A DNA stretch of 64,000 nucleotides from Elephas maximus indicus (taxonomy: Eukaryota; Chordata; Mammalia; Proboscidea; Elephantidae): contig NC_064826.1 in the NCBI RefSeq assembly GCF_024166365.1, forward strand, positions 20,980,001 through 21,044,000, given 5' to 3'. This document shows, piece after piece, positions 1 through 11,581 of the stretch. The position numbers and the translations under genes were made by a program. The notes below the pieces were generated by a model. That model was not told the DNA's origin, searched no databases, and was given only the letters and a program-made list of their open reading frames with translations. How positions within the stretch are numbered: the first letter of the stretch is position 1; each line of letters starts with the position of its first letter.

Positions 1-574
1 TCAGGGCCATATCCCCATTTCCACAGTTGGCCTGGTCAGTCACCTCATACTGTGTGCTGCTCTTCTTCTAGTGCTAGACCCTATGAAGAACCCACTACTA
101 GCTCCTTACTGAGGTGGGGAAATAACCCCAAGAAGTTTGGCTCTCTAAGCTTGGGGCAACCAAGAAATGAGTCAGGTTTCTGGAGAAAACCGTCCTTCCC
201 ACAGTACGTGATTCACCATCTCTACCAAGCCCCCACCCCCACCTCAGGGAGGCCTATGCTTTTCTTTCAAGAGCATAATAACTTGTATTTGAAAAGCACT
301 GAAATGCTGTACTTCTTTCAAAGTACTTGTGCATTCATTATCTCATTAGGATACCAGATTTGCTATTTTTTCTTCAGATTCATTTTTTTTTATCTCAAAT
401 CCAGCAGAGAAATTTTTTATGTGGCTTTCAATGAGCTTTGAAAGGAGAAAATCAGAACTCAATCTAAGAGCGAGGCTTTCCTAGGACCTCAAATATAACC
501 CTTCTCTCATTCTAAAAATAATAAGGACCAGAAGCATAGAGGAGCAGAGGCTAAACTCTAAAAACGTTCTGTGA
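1..574. other. non-coding, no recognised feature
   Basis: No gene or repeat family was recognised here. The 129-codon open frame at 52-441 has no known domain and runs through T-rich sequence, so it is taken as chance. Confidence 0.5.
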
Positions 575-682
575 AAATTGAAATCTAGGTTCTAGTTCCC
601 AATCTGCCTCTAAGTAGCTGTGTGACTTGGACAAGCCCCTTAATCTCTCTGTATCTCAGTTTTTATCTTTGTAAAATGGCAG
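575..682 (+). repeat. MIR SINE fragment
   Basis: The run from 'gctgtgtgacttgg' to 'tttgtaaaatggc' (about 616-680) matches the core and 3' half of the mammal-wide MIR consensus as I remember it. It is diverged and lacks a clear 5' end. Confidence 0.75.
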
Positions 683-929
683 CATTGGGGCTTCCTTGGT
701 GAAGTTGGCCTTGAAATTTTCTGAAGGCACTTAAAGCTCTGACATGTTATGACTTGGGGAACTGTAGAGCCTAAAGGGGCTGATTTATACACAAGTTGTC
801 GTGTTTTTATGAGCCCAGTCACTATTTTGGTGTGTGTAGGGGAGACACCTGCCCAGGGTATTAGGAGGCATAACACAGTGGGATGTTCAGCTGAGAAGAG
901 CTGACTCCCCAGAGACTCCAAGGCCCTCT
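683..929. other. non-coding, no recognised feature
   Basis: Short spacer between the MIR and the LTR. Nothing was recognised. Confidence 0.45.
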
Positions 930-1352
930 GCCTTAGGTTCCTAGTGTTATTGCAACAGAAATACCACAAGTGGGTGGCTTTAAAGAACAGAAATTTATTT
1001 TCTCAGAGTTCAGGAGGCTAGAAGTCTACATTCAGGACACTGGCTCTAGGAGAAGGCTCCCTCTCTCTGTTGGCTCTGAGGGAAGATCCTTGACTTTTTC
1101 AGCTTCTGTAGCCCCAGCGTTCTCAGTTCCTTGGTGATCTTTATGTGGCATCTATCTACATTCCTCCATTTGTGCTTGCTTGTTTCTTTGTGCTGCTCCT
1201 TATAACTCAGAAGTGATTAGGTTTAGTACATAAATGACACTAATGTGGTCTCATTAACATAACAACGAAAACTCGATTGTCAAATGGGATTACATCTACA
1301 GGTATAGGGGTTAAGACTCCAGCACATATTTTGAGGGGACAACCTCCTCAGG
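930..1352 (-). repeat. MLT1-like MaLR LTR, antisense
   Basis: The sequence carries the inverted hallmarks of a MaLR LTR: 'taccacaagtgggtggct', then 'agaaatttattt' (an inverted AATAAA signal), and 'gggattacatctacag' before the far end. The inverted start (a form of TGTCTTAGT) is degraded. The subfamily is from memory. Similar copies lie at 44215-44585 and 48806-49238. Confidence 0.7.
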
Positions 1353-3959
1353 ACCACCTCTGATGGTAATTGGTGGTGGTTAGTTGATTAAATGAAGAGC
1401 AAGTGCCTGACCACTCATGAAGCACTGGCTTCTTGATAGATTAGGAAACCTTGCCGGTTGTGGGAGGAGGCATAGGCAGATGTCAGATTGGTTCTTGGAA
1501 GCAGAGGGAAGTGGAACATGGAACATTCTCCTGGGGACACGGCCTCTGTAGGGCTTGGCAGGCCAGGGTAGTAAGCCCTATGTAGCAATACAAAGACTGG
1601 CCCAAGACATTTTTCTGGCTGAGTTCAGTCTCTTCTTCATAGCCCTTTGCTTCAACAAACTCTTTATGCCCAGGGGGGAAGTGAAAGGGTCGCCCATCCC
1701 ATAAAAAGCCCTTTCTGTTTGACCATACTCTCCAGTGTATCTTGGCTCTTCCTTCCATTTCCAATGGCTACTTTGAGAGACTAGGATGTCAGTGGTTCAT
1801 CTTGTCTCACTAGTGCCTCAATTATGTATTCTTTGAGAGTGGAGTCTCTATGTATGTCAGGCTGCTCCCCATCTCGCTCACGACTGTTTTGGCTGTAGAC
1901 CCTTCTTCAACATGTCCCCTCCTGCCACCAAAAAGAAAAAATCGAAATAATCAACTACCACCACTGCTAATAGCGACAAAACCTTAACAATTCCATTATG
2001 CTTCTTGTCCTCTCCGGAAGTTTTTCCTTGTTCCTAAACCAATTCATGCTAATGTGCTGATAGCTGCGAAGGCTTATTACTTGTCACACCCTCCAAACTG
2101 AAAATCGATTTGCATTTTAACAGTGAACATTGGATCCAGCTTGGCAGAAACCAGCACACTCAGGGAAAAAACTTGTTTCAGGGTCCACCATCAGACCTAT
2201 GAGGGGAGATATTTTGCCCTTAAGGAAGGACCTTCTCACTCCCTGAAATTATTGAGAGGCGGCTGGGTACTGGTGAAGTAGAGCTACTGGAGGCAGTCTG
2301 GCCAATCAGGCCTTCCCCTGAGCCAGCAGAGCCATCCTATTCGTAATCAAACCAGTGGCTTTAATACTCAGAACAAAATTTGCCATGTTGCATATGCCAA
2401 TCTCCTTGCCTTTCACAATGTTATTTTGTTGTTCCTGGACTCTTCTCTTTCCCTCCTTAAATCCTGACCAGCCTGGGATGTTCCTGGCTCTGTATGCGGT
2501 GCAGATCAACATTACAAAGGGGCAAATTCTATTCCAAAAGTTTGCAAACTGTACTCTCTGCCACCCACCTGGTTCCACCCTACTCCCCACAATAAATTGA
2601 GAATGTCCCTACAAACAAGAACATAACCCAGCTCCCTCAACTTGGAAGTCTGCTGGATTCTTTGAGGGGAAGGATTAAAAAGGTCAGACCTAGCTCTGGG
2701 ACATCTTTGATAATCGGATGTTCTGGTTTTTGATGGCCTGTACTGGTTTTCCAATGCAACCGTAGGATAACAATGAAGTGATTTGCACTAATGTATGAGT
2801 TATGGTGGCCAAGCTAAAGTAATAGCATGAGCAAACAAATAATATGAGGAAGGTTAAATAATATAAAGTTAAGCTTGGAATTCTAAAGTAAAAGAACATA
2901 TAGTCCCATTGGAAAATGGATACCAGCCTCCTCCACTGGCCCTGTCCCACTCTCATAGTCTGGGTGCTGAGTTTTGGAGCTAGAGACACTGGAAGGAGCC
3001 AAGCTCTCTTCCGGTCTCTGCCTCGTCCTGCCTGGCTTGGCTTGGTCCACACCTAGACTTGCTGTTTAGAAATGTGGTCACTTTAGTCATCTTAAATCCA
3101 ATCATCTTCCGTTTTCTGCTCCCTGATATTGACATAGTGGACCATCCAGTAAAAGCCATGATAAGCCCTCAGGAGGCAGAAAGCATGAGAAATCTTCCTT
3201 AGGTCACAGTTTAGAGATGAAGGATTAGCCTCACAGAGATCGGGAGGCTTTTGGGAACTATATAAACGAAGAGACACTGAGAAGAAAGATGGAGACAAAG
3301 GAATGCCCTGGCTGAGGCCTGAAGGGAATCTGCCGACCACGAACTACAACCCAAGCACAACCCAAGCTCGTGCCTGCAGCTGTGGAGGAGTAGATTCCTG
3401 CAGCTGGGAAGGTCCAAGTAGAACTTGTTCAGCACAAAATTGGAGCAGCCGAGCCGACTTTGCTTCTAATCTCCCTTCTCTCGTGATAAAGGAGTTTTAT
3501 CATCCTCTAGGCCTCTAAAACCTCACCACTGTTTATGAGTTTATTATCCCTGAGCCAGGCTTGGGCTAACATGGGGTTCAGAAAGGACTTCCTTGCCCAG
3601 TTCTCTGACTCACACTCTTGCCAGCAGCAGTCACAACTGTGGGCACCAGAAGGGCAGCAGGTTTAGGTCAGCCCTACTTTCAGCAAAACTGAGATGTGGA
3701 AATCCAGATTTTCCCCCAAGTCATAAATTTGGGAGATGATTACCTATCTTTTGGTTTCTTTATTCAATTTTTGCTTTACAAAAGCACTGCTGAAGATTTC
3801 TCGAGCTTTTCTACGGTTCTGTTTTAAAAAGACTATCCTTGTTATAGCATCACTTTATTTAAAAAATTGGACAAAGATTGAAAAAAAAAATACGTGACTC
3901 TTATTATCCTAATACTTGGTAGCATTTGGAGTATTTCTTTTTCTCCTGCATATGCCTTG
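1353..3959. other. non-coding, no recognised gene
   Basis: About 2.6 kb without a supportable gene. Open frames of up to 120 codons on both strands have no recognisable domain, and no exon-like conserved peptide was seen. Some of it may be very old repeat. Confidence 0.5.
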
Positions 3960-4109
3960 TTTTTTCTTTTAAACATTAAAAGTTAGTTTTATTTTAGATT
4001 TAAAAAACTGAAAGTAATTCACACACATGATAAAAAGTGTAAAATAAAAAGTAACAGTGACTCTCCTTGACCCTTATCCCCAGTGATCGCTGTTAAGTCT
4101 TATATCGCT
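3960..4109 (-). repeat. L1 3' end fragment, antisense
   Basis: The A-rich stretch followed by 'ccttatccccagtgatcgctgtta' resembles the inverted 3' UTR of old L1M-type elements, which read '...ccccagaggtaaccactgtta'. The match is weak and the family assignment is tentative. Confidence 0.4.
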
Positions 4110-4119
4110 TTCCAGAAAA

Positions 4120-4290
4120 TAACCATTGCCATCGAGTCGATTCCAACCCATGGTGACCCCATGTGTGCAGAGTAGAACTCCATACGGTTTTCAGTGGCTG
4201 GTTTTTCAAAAGTAGATCTCCAGGCCTTTCTTTCAAATTGCTTTCAGGTAATAGTTGAGCACTTAACCATTTGCACCACCCAGAGACTCC
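4120..4290 (-). repeat. AfroSINE, antisense
   Basis: An inverted AfroSINE: it opens with the 3' unit 'gccatcgagtcgattccaac' and closes with the inverted tRNA-like head 'cttaaccatttgcaccaccc'. It is flanked by near-identical target duplications, TTCCAGAAAA (4110-4119) and TTCCAGAGAA (4291-4300). Confidence 0.85.
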
Positions 4291-4411
4291 TTCCAGAGAA
4301 CAGCTTGATATGTAAGGTGTGTAGTTGAGGGTGGGGGTTGGCATGCACAGTGAGGAGCAAGGGACAGGCACAGATCTACTCTTGTTAGGAGTGTAGATAC
4401 CTGAAACACAC

Positions 4412-4660
4412 AAGCAGTCCCTCTCTGGTGGCAGAGTTGTAAACTGTCAAACTTGGGAGCTGCCAGGGATGGTATTTCCAGCCATGTAATTGTGGTGCAG
4501 CAGTTAATGTGCTCAGCTGCTAATCAAAACGTTAGAGGTTCAAGTCCATCTGGAAGTGCCTCAGAAGAAAGGCCTAATAACCTCCTTCTGAAAAATCAGC
4601 CACTGAGGAGACCTGACAGCACCTGATCTTGGTTTTGGTTTTAACCAAAACAAGTGAGAG
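4412..4660 (+). repeat. AfroSINE, two overlapping heads
   Basis: A partial SINE head ('agtccctctctggtggc', about 4416) is followed by a second one ('gtaattgtggtgcagcagtt', about 4486). The body has a B-box-like 'agaggttcaagtcc' and ends in 'cttggttttggttttaacc'. It is either two SINEs, one cut short, or a rearranged copy. Confidence 0.7.
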
Positions 4661-5361
4661 GAGAGTTGGAGAGAGAGCCCTGGTGCAGTTCGAGATTCTG
4701 GACCTAGTTCTTTTGGGGGGTTGATCTGTCTCCTTATCCTTCCCATGGATTAGTTGTGACCAATAAATTCCTTTTCTGCTATATTTTATTTGAATTTGGT
4801 AGATGTCATCTGCCAACAAAATTTTTTTTTTCTCTATGCAATCTTCAGGTCCATATTTTTTACCTATTCATAAGTAACAAAAGAAAAAAATAAATTGAAT
4901 ACCATAAGAACAAGAAATTTTGTGCTTCAAAGGACACTGTTAAGAAAGTAAAAAAGACACAAAATGGGAGAAATTTTTTGCAAATCGTATATTTCACAAG
5001 GGACTTGTAACTAAAATATATAAAGAACATTACAAGTAATAAAAAGACAAATCCCTAATTAAAAATGGGCAAGGGATTTAAATAGACATTTTTCCAAAGA
5101 AGACATACAAATGGCCAATAAGCACAGAAAAAAATGCTCAATATCATTAGCCACTAGGAAAATCAAAATCACAATTAGATACCACTTCACACCCAGTAGA
5201 GCAGCTATAATAAAAAAAAAAAAAAAAGGACAGAGAATAACAAGTGTTGTGGACAATGTGGAGAAATTGGAACCCTCCTATATGGCCGATGGGACTGTAA
5301 AATGGTGCAACTGCTTTGGAGCACAGTCTTGCAGTTCCTAAAAGGTTAAGTATAGAATTGC

Positions 5362-5919
5362 AATGTTGTTGTTAGGTGCCGTCGAGTCAGTTCTGACTCA
5401 TAGTGACCCCATGTACAACAGAACGAAACACTGCGCAGTCCTGCACCATCCCCACAATCATTGTTATGCTTGAGCTTATTTTTGCAGCCACTGTGTCAGT
5501 CCATCTCATTGCAGGTCTTGCTCTTTTTTGCTGACCCTCTACTTTGCCAAGCATGATATCCTTCTCCAGGGACTGGTCCCTCTTGAAAACATGTCCAAAG
5601 TATATGAGACGAAGTCTCACCATCCTTGCTTCTATTGAGCGTTCTGACTGTACTTCTTCCAAGATAGATTTCTTCTTTCTTCCGGCAGTCCATGGTATAG
5701 TCAATATCCTGTGCCAATACCATAATTCAAAGGCATCAATTCTTCTTTAATCTTCCCTATTACAGGGTTGCTTTGAGTCAGAATCGACTCGATGGCAGTG
5801 GGTTTGGTTTTGGTTTGGTTTGGTTATTCGTTGTCCAGCATGTGAGACAATTAAAAACACCATGGCTTGAATCAGGCACACCTTAGTTTTTAAAGTGACA
5901 CTTTTGCTTTTTAACACTT
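5362..5919 (-). mobile_element. RTE LINE 3' fragment, antisense
   Basis: It starts with the inverted RTE tail ('ttgttgttaggtgccgtcga') and runs back through the inverted end of the reverse transcriptase ORF ('ccagggactggtccctc', 'ggcagtccatggtatag'). It is 5'-truncated. An AfroSINE tail piece interrupts it at about 5758-5826. It lies inside the sense L1 remnant and so is younger than it. Confidence 0.85.
5758..5826 (+). repeat. AfroSINE 3' tail fragment
   Basis: 'agggttgctttgagtcagaa' followed by 'ggtttggttttggtttggtt' is the 3' end of an AfroSINE. The head is missing. It breaks the surrounding RTE, whose sequence resumes at 'attcgttgtccagcatgtga'. Confidence 0.75.
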
Positions 5920-6046
5920 AAATTATCGTATGATCCAGCAATCCCACTCCTAGATATCTGTCCAAGAGAAATGAAAACATATGCCCTCAAACTCTTGTAC
6001 ACCAATGTCTTTTTGATCATAACCATTTGGGGGTGGGGGGAGGCGA

Positions 6047-7180
6047 GGTGATATCTCATTGTGGTTTTGATTTGTATTTCCCTGATGACTAATGGGAGCG
6101 CTGGTGGTGCAGTGTTTAAGCACTCAGCTGCTAAAGTCAGAGATTCGAACCCAGCAGCCGCTCCATGGGAGAAAGATGTGGCAGTCTGCTTCTGTAAGGA
6201 TTACAGCATTTGAAACCCTGTGGGGCAGCTCTCCTCTGTCCTATAAGGTCATTATGAGTTGGAATGGACTCCGTGGCACACAACAACAATGGCTAATGAC
6301 ACTGAGCATCTTTTTATGTGCTTGTTGGTGATTTATATATCCTCTTGGTGAAATGTCTAAGTCCTTTACTCATTTTTCCAGTGGGTTGTCTTTTTGTTGT
6401 TATAGGAGTACTTTATACATTTTGGATATTAAACCCTTATTAGACATATGGTTCCCAAAATTTTTCTCCCGATCTATAGGTTGTCTCTCCACTTTGTTGA
6501 TAAAAGTCCTTTGATGAACAAAAGTATTTCATTTTTATGAGGTCTCATTTATCCGTTTTGTCCTTTCCTGCTTGTACTTTTGGTGTTTTATCTGATAATT
6601 CATCATTGAAAACTAGGTGCCAAAGCCATACTCATATGTTTTCTTCTAAGAGTTTTGTTCTCACATTTAGGTCCTTGATCCATTTTGAACTGGTTTTTAT
6701 ATAGGTGTGAGGCATGGGTTCTGCTTCAATTTTCCCAGCACCTTTTATTAAAGAGGCTCTTCTTTCCCTGTGGAATGGACTTAGCACCCTTGTTGAAAAT
6801 TAATTGACCATAGACGTATGGGTTTATTTCTGGACTCTCAATTCTATTCCATTGGTCTGTCTATTATTATAGCTTTGTAGTTTGTTTTGAAATAGGGAAC
6901 TGTGACTCCTCCCACTTTATCCTTCTTCAAGATTTCTTTAGCTATTTGGGGTCCCTTGTCCTTTCATGTAAATCTGAAGATTGATTTTTCCATTTCTTCA
7001 AAGAAAACCCAGTAACCTAGTGCTATTGGAATTTTGATGGGGATTGCATTGAATTTATTGATTACTTTGGGTAGTATTTACATCTTAACTATATTTAAGC
7101 CCTCAATCCATGAACACAGAGTGTCCTTCCATTTATTTAGGTCTTCTTTACCCCGGGACCTTGAAATAGGTAAGTCCCAC
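6047..7180 (-). repeat. L1 ORF2 remnant, antisense
   Basis: Typical inverted L1 ORF2: 'gtgatatctcattgtggttt', 'aagtcctttactcatttttc', 'agacatatggttcccaaaat'. It is split by the SINE at 6091-6289. No intact frame remains. Confidence 0.85.
6091..6289 (+). repeat. AfroSINE, long subtype
   Basis: Head 'gggagcgctggtggtgcagt', B-box-like 'agagattcgaaccc', a longer middle ('gcagtctgcttctgtaagga'), and the end 'ggcacacaacaacaa'. The tail ends in CAA repeats like the RTE rather than in the (GGTTT)n of other copies. Flanks 'gactaatgg' and 'ggctaatgac' suggest a target duplication in the L1. Confidence 0.85.
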
Positions 7181-8679
7181 TATCATCATGACAAGTGGGT
7201 GATAACACTGTTAGTGGCTTCACAAGTCCCATGACCAGATGTCATGGAATCTCATATGGGACAAACCTCTTTTACACCTCTTGTCTCCAGTAAAGAATGT
7301 CTGGTATTATGACATTTACCAAGACCAAAAGTCTGAGTGTGTTAGTCTCTGGGCCCACCAGAGTGGCCATGGTTGATAAGGTAGCTCAATACCCTAAAAT
7401 CTATTGTGGCTTGGACAGAGGATAAATTATTGCAGATAAATGGTCAGGCATGAAGAAAGGGAGGGTATGATAGGATTAGAACTGGCAGGTTACCTGTTTG
7501 TTTTGGTCAGGGGGACATGCAGCTAGCCCCACCTCACAGCATAAATGACACTTGCCTCTATGGTCTTGCACATAGCTGCAGTCATCCCCATGGGCCTCTG
7601 TGAGGTGAACAAGCCCCAGCCAGGTTTAGGGCTTGCCCAGACAGGAGAGCAGGTATGAACCCATAACCAGCCTGCCTTTCTGCTACAACCTCAGGGCCAC
7701 CATTTCTGTAAGGCCACCTCCTTAAGCATATAAGCTAATTTATAGCATCACTATCCACAGTCTTTCCTGAAAATTTGTACACAGGTCAAATCCAGAGCCA
7801 GAAAGCAAAATTCTATGACAAGGAAGTTCACTAATCCCTATCTTAGTTTAAGTGGCAGATGGCCAATGCCTGCCAGGGTCATATTTGTTCCAAACAGTCC
7901 CAAGAGGAATCAGGTAGAGTTTCTGTGCAGGGACTTTCTGGCTACAGGAGTGACAAAACCCATTTCAGAATTTCCCAGAAGGGCAGAAAAACAGAAATTG
8001 TTGTATGATTTTCCTTGTCCAGGAAACATGGGGCCTGGAGGGTCAAAAATGATGTAGCCATGGCAGGATGCCATGGGACTGCGGGGTCTTTGGTGTAGTG
8101 TTGGGGAGGTGGGGGAGGTACTAGGACTTGGCCAGCACTGGGGGAGGACGGGAATGACACAGACACAGAAGTGTTGGCTCAGCTGACTGTAAAGGCTGGA
8201 ATTCACCTCTGGAAGGAGAAACTTTCTTTACAATGCCAAGTTAGCCAAGCGGAGAGAACGCAGACTGCCTATAAACTCTTCCTTCTCGCCTGACTGAGAT
8301 CCTCAGGGTTGGAGAATTAGTTACTGATTAACTGGTAGAGGCAGGGGTAATGTGACCCTAAGGCTTTTCATAGGTCAGCAATTTAAAGAGCTGTAGCCAG
8401 GCAGTGAGGCCAAGGTCAGAAGTTGGGAGAAACCAAATCCTGGGCTAACGTACAGAGCTACAGGCAGATAGAGACCAGTCCAAGGCCTGTACTGTGGAGG
8501 CAAGTGAATGGCACAGAAGGGAAAGAGCAGTGTGTTTGTGCAGGATTTAAATCTGGTCTCACATTGTCTTGGTGGAATGGGAACTGAGCCATCAAGGACC
8601 CACTGGGGCTGGACATGATTAGTTTTGTGTCTTTAGAATGCCAATAGGTATAGGCCCTTGGAGTAGACTATGAGTTGTC
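7181..8679. other. non-coding, no recognised feature
   Basis: About 1.5 kb of apparently unique sequence. No domain-bearing open frame, RNA gene or recognised repeat was seen. Confidence 0.5.
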
Positions 8680-8920
8680 ATTATATAATTCCTTTTATTT
8701 TCTGCCTCTTACCCAGGAGATACGTTACTAATTGCCTGACTACTTTGCAAAACCTTTCAAGCAGGTTTCCTTCTCCCCATTCCTGTGGACAGAGTTGCTG
8801 GGTCTCTTACTTGAGACTTAGGCACACCTCTTTGCGCACTTACCGAAATACTGCATTTATTTGCATATCTCTTTCCCCTCATTAAACTGTGTTTTACTGA
8901 GGGTAGAGCTATTCTGATTC
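8680..8920 (+). repeat. possible L2 LINE fragment
   Basis: 'cacctctttgcgcacttacc' followed by 'ctcattaaactgtgttttactgaggg' has the order of the L2 3' region, but with many differences. The assignment is tentative. Confidence 0.4.
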
Positions 8921-9115
8921 ATTTTTATTTGGGTTAGCAGTCTTGACTTTATACTGGGTGAGTAAGAAAAAAAAATTTTTTTTTTTAATACCTGGTAAGT
9001 GAAGGACTCAATTAAGGCAACAGTGAAGGCATGTACATATATTAAGCGGGTCCTCCTCCACCTCTGCAGTCTCGCCTCCTGCTGTGTTGCTCCACTTGCC
9101 CTTAGTTTGAACTGC
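8921..9115. other. non-coding, no recognised feature
   Basis: Short stretch holding an A/T homopolymer run near 8970. Nothing else was recognised. Confidence 0.4.
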
Positions 9116-9305
9116 TTCCTTCTACCTGACGTTCCCAGCCAAGAACACCCCATGTGTGTCCACACCTTTGTGCCTTCTCTACTGCTGTCCCTTCCCTCTG
9201 GAAATCTCTTCTCCCTTCTCTTTGTGCTTTCACCCCCACAACTCCCTGACTGGACTGGGAGCTCCTTGAAGGCAGGACTTGAACTTTCAGCAGAAGCTCA
9301 ATGAT
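9116..9305 (+). repeat. L2 LINE 3' end
   Basis: 'actgggagctccttgaaggc' then 'aggacttgaa' and 'gctcaatgattgtttgctca' match the L2 3' terminus as I know it. It is old and lightly degraded. Confidence 0.7.
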
Positions 9306-9571
9306 TGTTTGCTCAGGGAGAGAGTTAATTACTTTGACCTTTTGGCCCCTGTCAGGCAGTTTCTTGTTATGTCTGGTCTAATTGCCATTTGTCTAAGAGG
9401 ATTTGCTCGGAAGATGAGCTGAGTAACCAACTAACCAGTGAGAAAATTCAGCAGGAAACAGGGCTTTGAGCAGTAGTTCAAAGAATTATTGGATTAATCA
9501 AGGGTGGGTGGCCTGCTACTTCCCCTTTCACTGCAGCCATTTAGTTAACAGCATGAACACACCTTGGACTT
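9306..9571. other. non-coding, no recognised feature
   Basis: Nothing was recognised between the L2 and the LTR. Confidence 0.4.
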
Positions 9572-10080
9572 TGTCTTAGTCATCTAGTGCTGCTATAATG
9601 GAAATGCCACATGGGGATGGCTTTAACAAAGAGAAATTTATTCTCTCACAGTCTATTAGGCTACAAGTCCAAATTCAGGGCTCCAGCTCCAGGGGAAGGC
9701 TTTCTGTCTCTGTTAGCTTTGGAGGAAGGTCCTTGTCATCAATCTTTCCAAGGCCTAGGAGTTTCTCTGTACAGGAACCTCAGGTCCAAAGGATGCGTTC
9801 TGCTCCCAGCACTGCTTTCTTGGTGGTATGAGGTCCCTCTGTCTCTCTACTCACTTTTCTCTTTATATCTCAAAAGAAACTGGCTTAAGATACTCTAATC
9901 TTATAGATCTCATCAATATAACTGCTGCTAACCCACCTCATTAACATCATAGTGGTAGGATTTACAACACCTGGGGAAATCATATCAGATGACAAAATGG
10001 TGGACAATCACACAATACTGGGAATCATGACCTAGTCAAGTTGACAGATATTTTGGGGGGACATGATTCAATCTATGACA
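9572..10080 (-). repeat. afrotherian MaLR-like LTR, antisense
   Basis: It starts TGTCTTAG and ends TATGACA, the inverted form of the TG...CA LTR family also at 12873, 25134, 33475, 42636 and 59723. Inverted markers include 'gctgctataatggaaatgcc', 'gagaaatttattctctca' and 'ggaaatcatatcagatgac'. No direct target duplication is clear; sequence to its right may be retroviral internal DNA. Confidence 0.8.
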
Positions 10081-10230
10081 TCCCACCCTTTGGCCCCCCC
10101 AAATTCATGTCCTTGCCACATGTGAAACATATTCACCCCATCAGACTTCTTATAGGGGAACTCTCAGCTCTCCCTTATTCCACACAAGCTGAGCGGGTGG
10201 AATAAAGAAGACAACATAGAGAGACATCTC
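10081..10230 (-). repeat. possible MaLR internal fragment
   Basis: Directly after the LTR end comes 'tcccaccctttggccccccc' and 'attcaccccatcagacttct'. This resembles the region next to inverted MaLR LTRs, and would explain the missing target duplication. Low certainty. Confidence 0.35.
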
Positions 10231-10239
10231 CACCCAGCT

Positions 10240-10793
10240 CTATGCTGCCCCTGGTGCCTGCCCCAGCCCTGGGACAAAGCCAGGCCTACACAAAATTATC
10301 AAGTGATTAAGGTTTAACTTTGGCTGTGGCCTACCTTTATGCTTCTTTTCCCTCTCTGTCTCCTCTTTCCCAGCTTCTGGACTAAAAGTTTCTTCTCTAC
10401 TCCAGAGACAGAGCCCCCACAATGCCGTATTAGAAATCATGTTTTCTTTGCCTGGCTTTCTCCTCACAATGTTGTATTGAAAAATCCTGTTTCCTTTGCT
10501 GGGCTTTCCCTTACTTCCCAGCTTTGCATTTGAATCCTGCTTTTGTTTGGAGGTTATATGTAAACCCCATTGCACCTGCGTAGCATGATTAAGACTGTTG
10601 CTGATATAACTTATATGAACTCCCTACTTGTAAACTCCTTTAAAAGTAACTTGCCTGCCTGCCTTGGCAAGCAGTCTTGGCAGCAGCACCTCCAACTGAC
10701 TCCTTTCCTTGTACAATGAAATAAAGTTGTCTTTCCTGTTCCCTTAGCTTGGTCTCTTGTTTATTGGCCAATAAGTGTTTCCACCTGGTAACA
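10240..10793 (+). repeat. ERV class I-like LTR
   Basis: The 3' half has 'cagtcttggcagcagcacct', 'ttccttgtacaatgaaataaag' and 'tctcttgtttattggcc', then ends 'cacctggtaaca'. These are shared in the same order with the solo LTRs at 46321 and 47843. TTTAAAAG near 10638 could be its TATA box and AATAAA near 10720 its poly(A) signal. The 5' boundary is uncertain. Confidence 0.6.
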
Positions 10794-11125
10794 CTCCCAT
10801 TCCTTGTAGGATAGAGGGAAAGGGATTTGATCAATCACTAACCAGAGATGGAAAACTCAAATGCTCACTGAGGCCGTGGGAAACAAGCTAGTGGACTGGG
10901 TAGGGACGAGGTAACCATGTTTGATGAAAGGGGTAGCTGCTTCCTGGCACAGGCGGATGGCTGTCCACAGGTACTGTGGGCCTGGGGCTGCCTGATCTTG
11001 TGTTTTGCAAAGTCACCCTAGTTACGAGCCTTGGCGCTGTCAGAAAAAATAGTCCAAGACTGGGAAAAGGGCAAAAGAGATTATTGGGTGTCTTTTCGGG
11101 AGCTATAGGGCATAATCTCACAGAG
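10794..11125. other. non-coding, no recognised feature
   Basis: About 330 bases with no recognised gene or repeat. Confidence 0.4.
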
Positions 11126-11581
11126 TCCCTAGGGTTTATCTGATCTTCTAGGGGCTTGCACTTTTAACGGATTTTGAGATGGGGAGATTACCCTGGATTA
11201 CCTGGATAGGCCCAATGTAATCACAAGAGTCCCTATAAATGAAAAAGGGGAAGCAGGAGAGTCTGAGACAGAAAAGGAGATATGATGACAAAAACAGAGA
11301 ACCAGAATGACTGTGAGAAACACGCGGGCAGCCCTTGCTGGCTTTGGAGATGGAGGAAGGGGCTGTGAGCCAAGGAATGCAGGTGGCCTCTAGAAGCTGG
11401 AAGAAAACAGATTCTCCCCGGAGCCTCCAGAAGGAATGCAGCCCCACCAACACCTTGATTTTAGCCAAGTGAAACTCATTTCAGACTTCTGACTTCCAGA
11501 ACAGTAAGATAACATATTGGTGTTATTTTAAGCCATCAAGCTTGTGGTAATTTGTTATAGCAGCAATAAGGAATTAATACC
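11126..11581 (+). repeat. MLT1-like MaLR LTR
   Basis: Sense-strand MLT1 features in order: 'ggggagattaccctggatta', 'ggcccaatgtaatcacaaga', 'gcctccagaaggaatgcagc', 'caccttgattttagcc', 'cttctgacttccagaacagt', and a 3' end near 'gtggtaatttgttatagc'. The exact subfamily is not resolved. Confidence 0.8.

Larger units (their letters stand above)
4885..6025 (+). repeat. old L1 ORF2 remnant, split by an RTE
   Basis: The sense-strand L1 ORF2 end is visible: 'gggcaagggatttaaatagac', 'tagataccacttcacaccc', then after an interruption 'atgatccagcaatcccactcc'. The RTE at 5362-5919 breaks it. The reading frame is destroyed. It stops near 6025, where an L1 in the opposite orientation begins. Confidence 0.85.
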
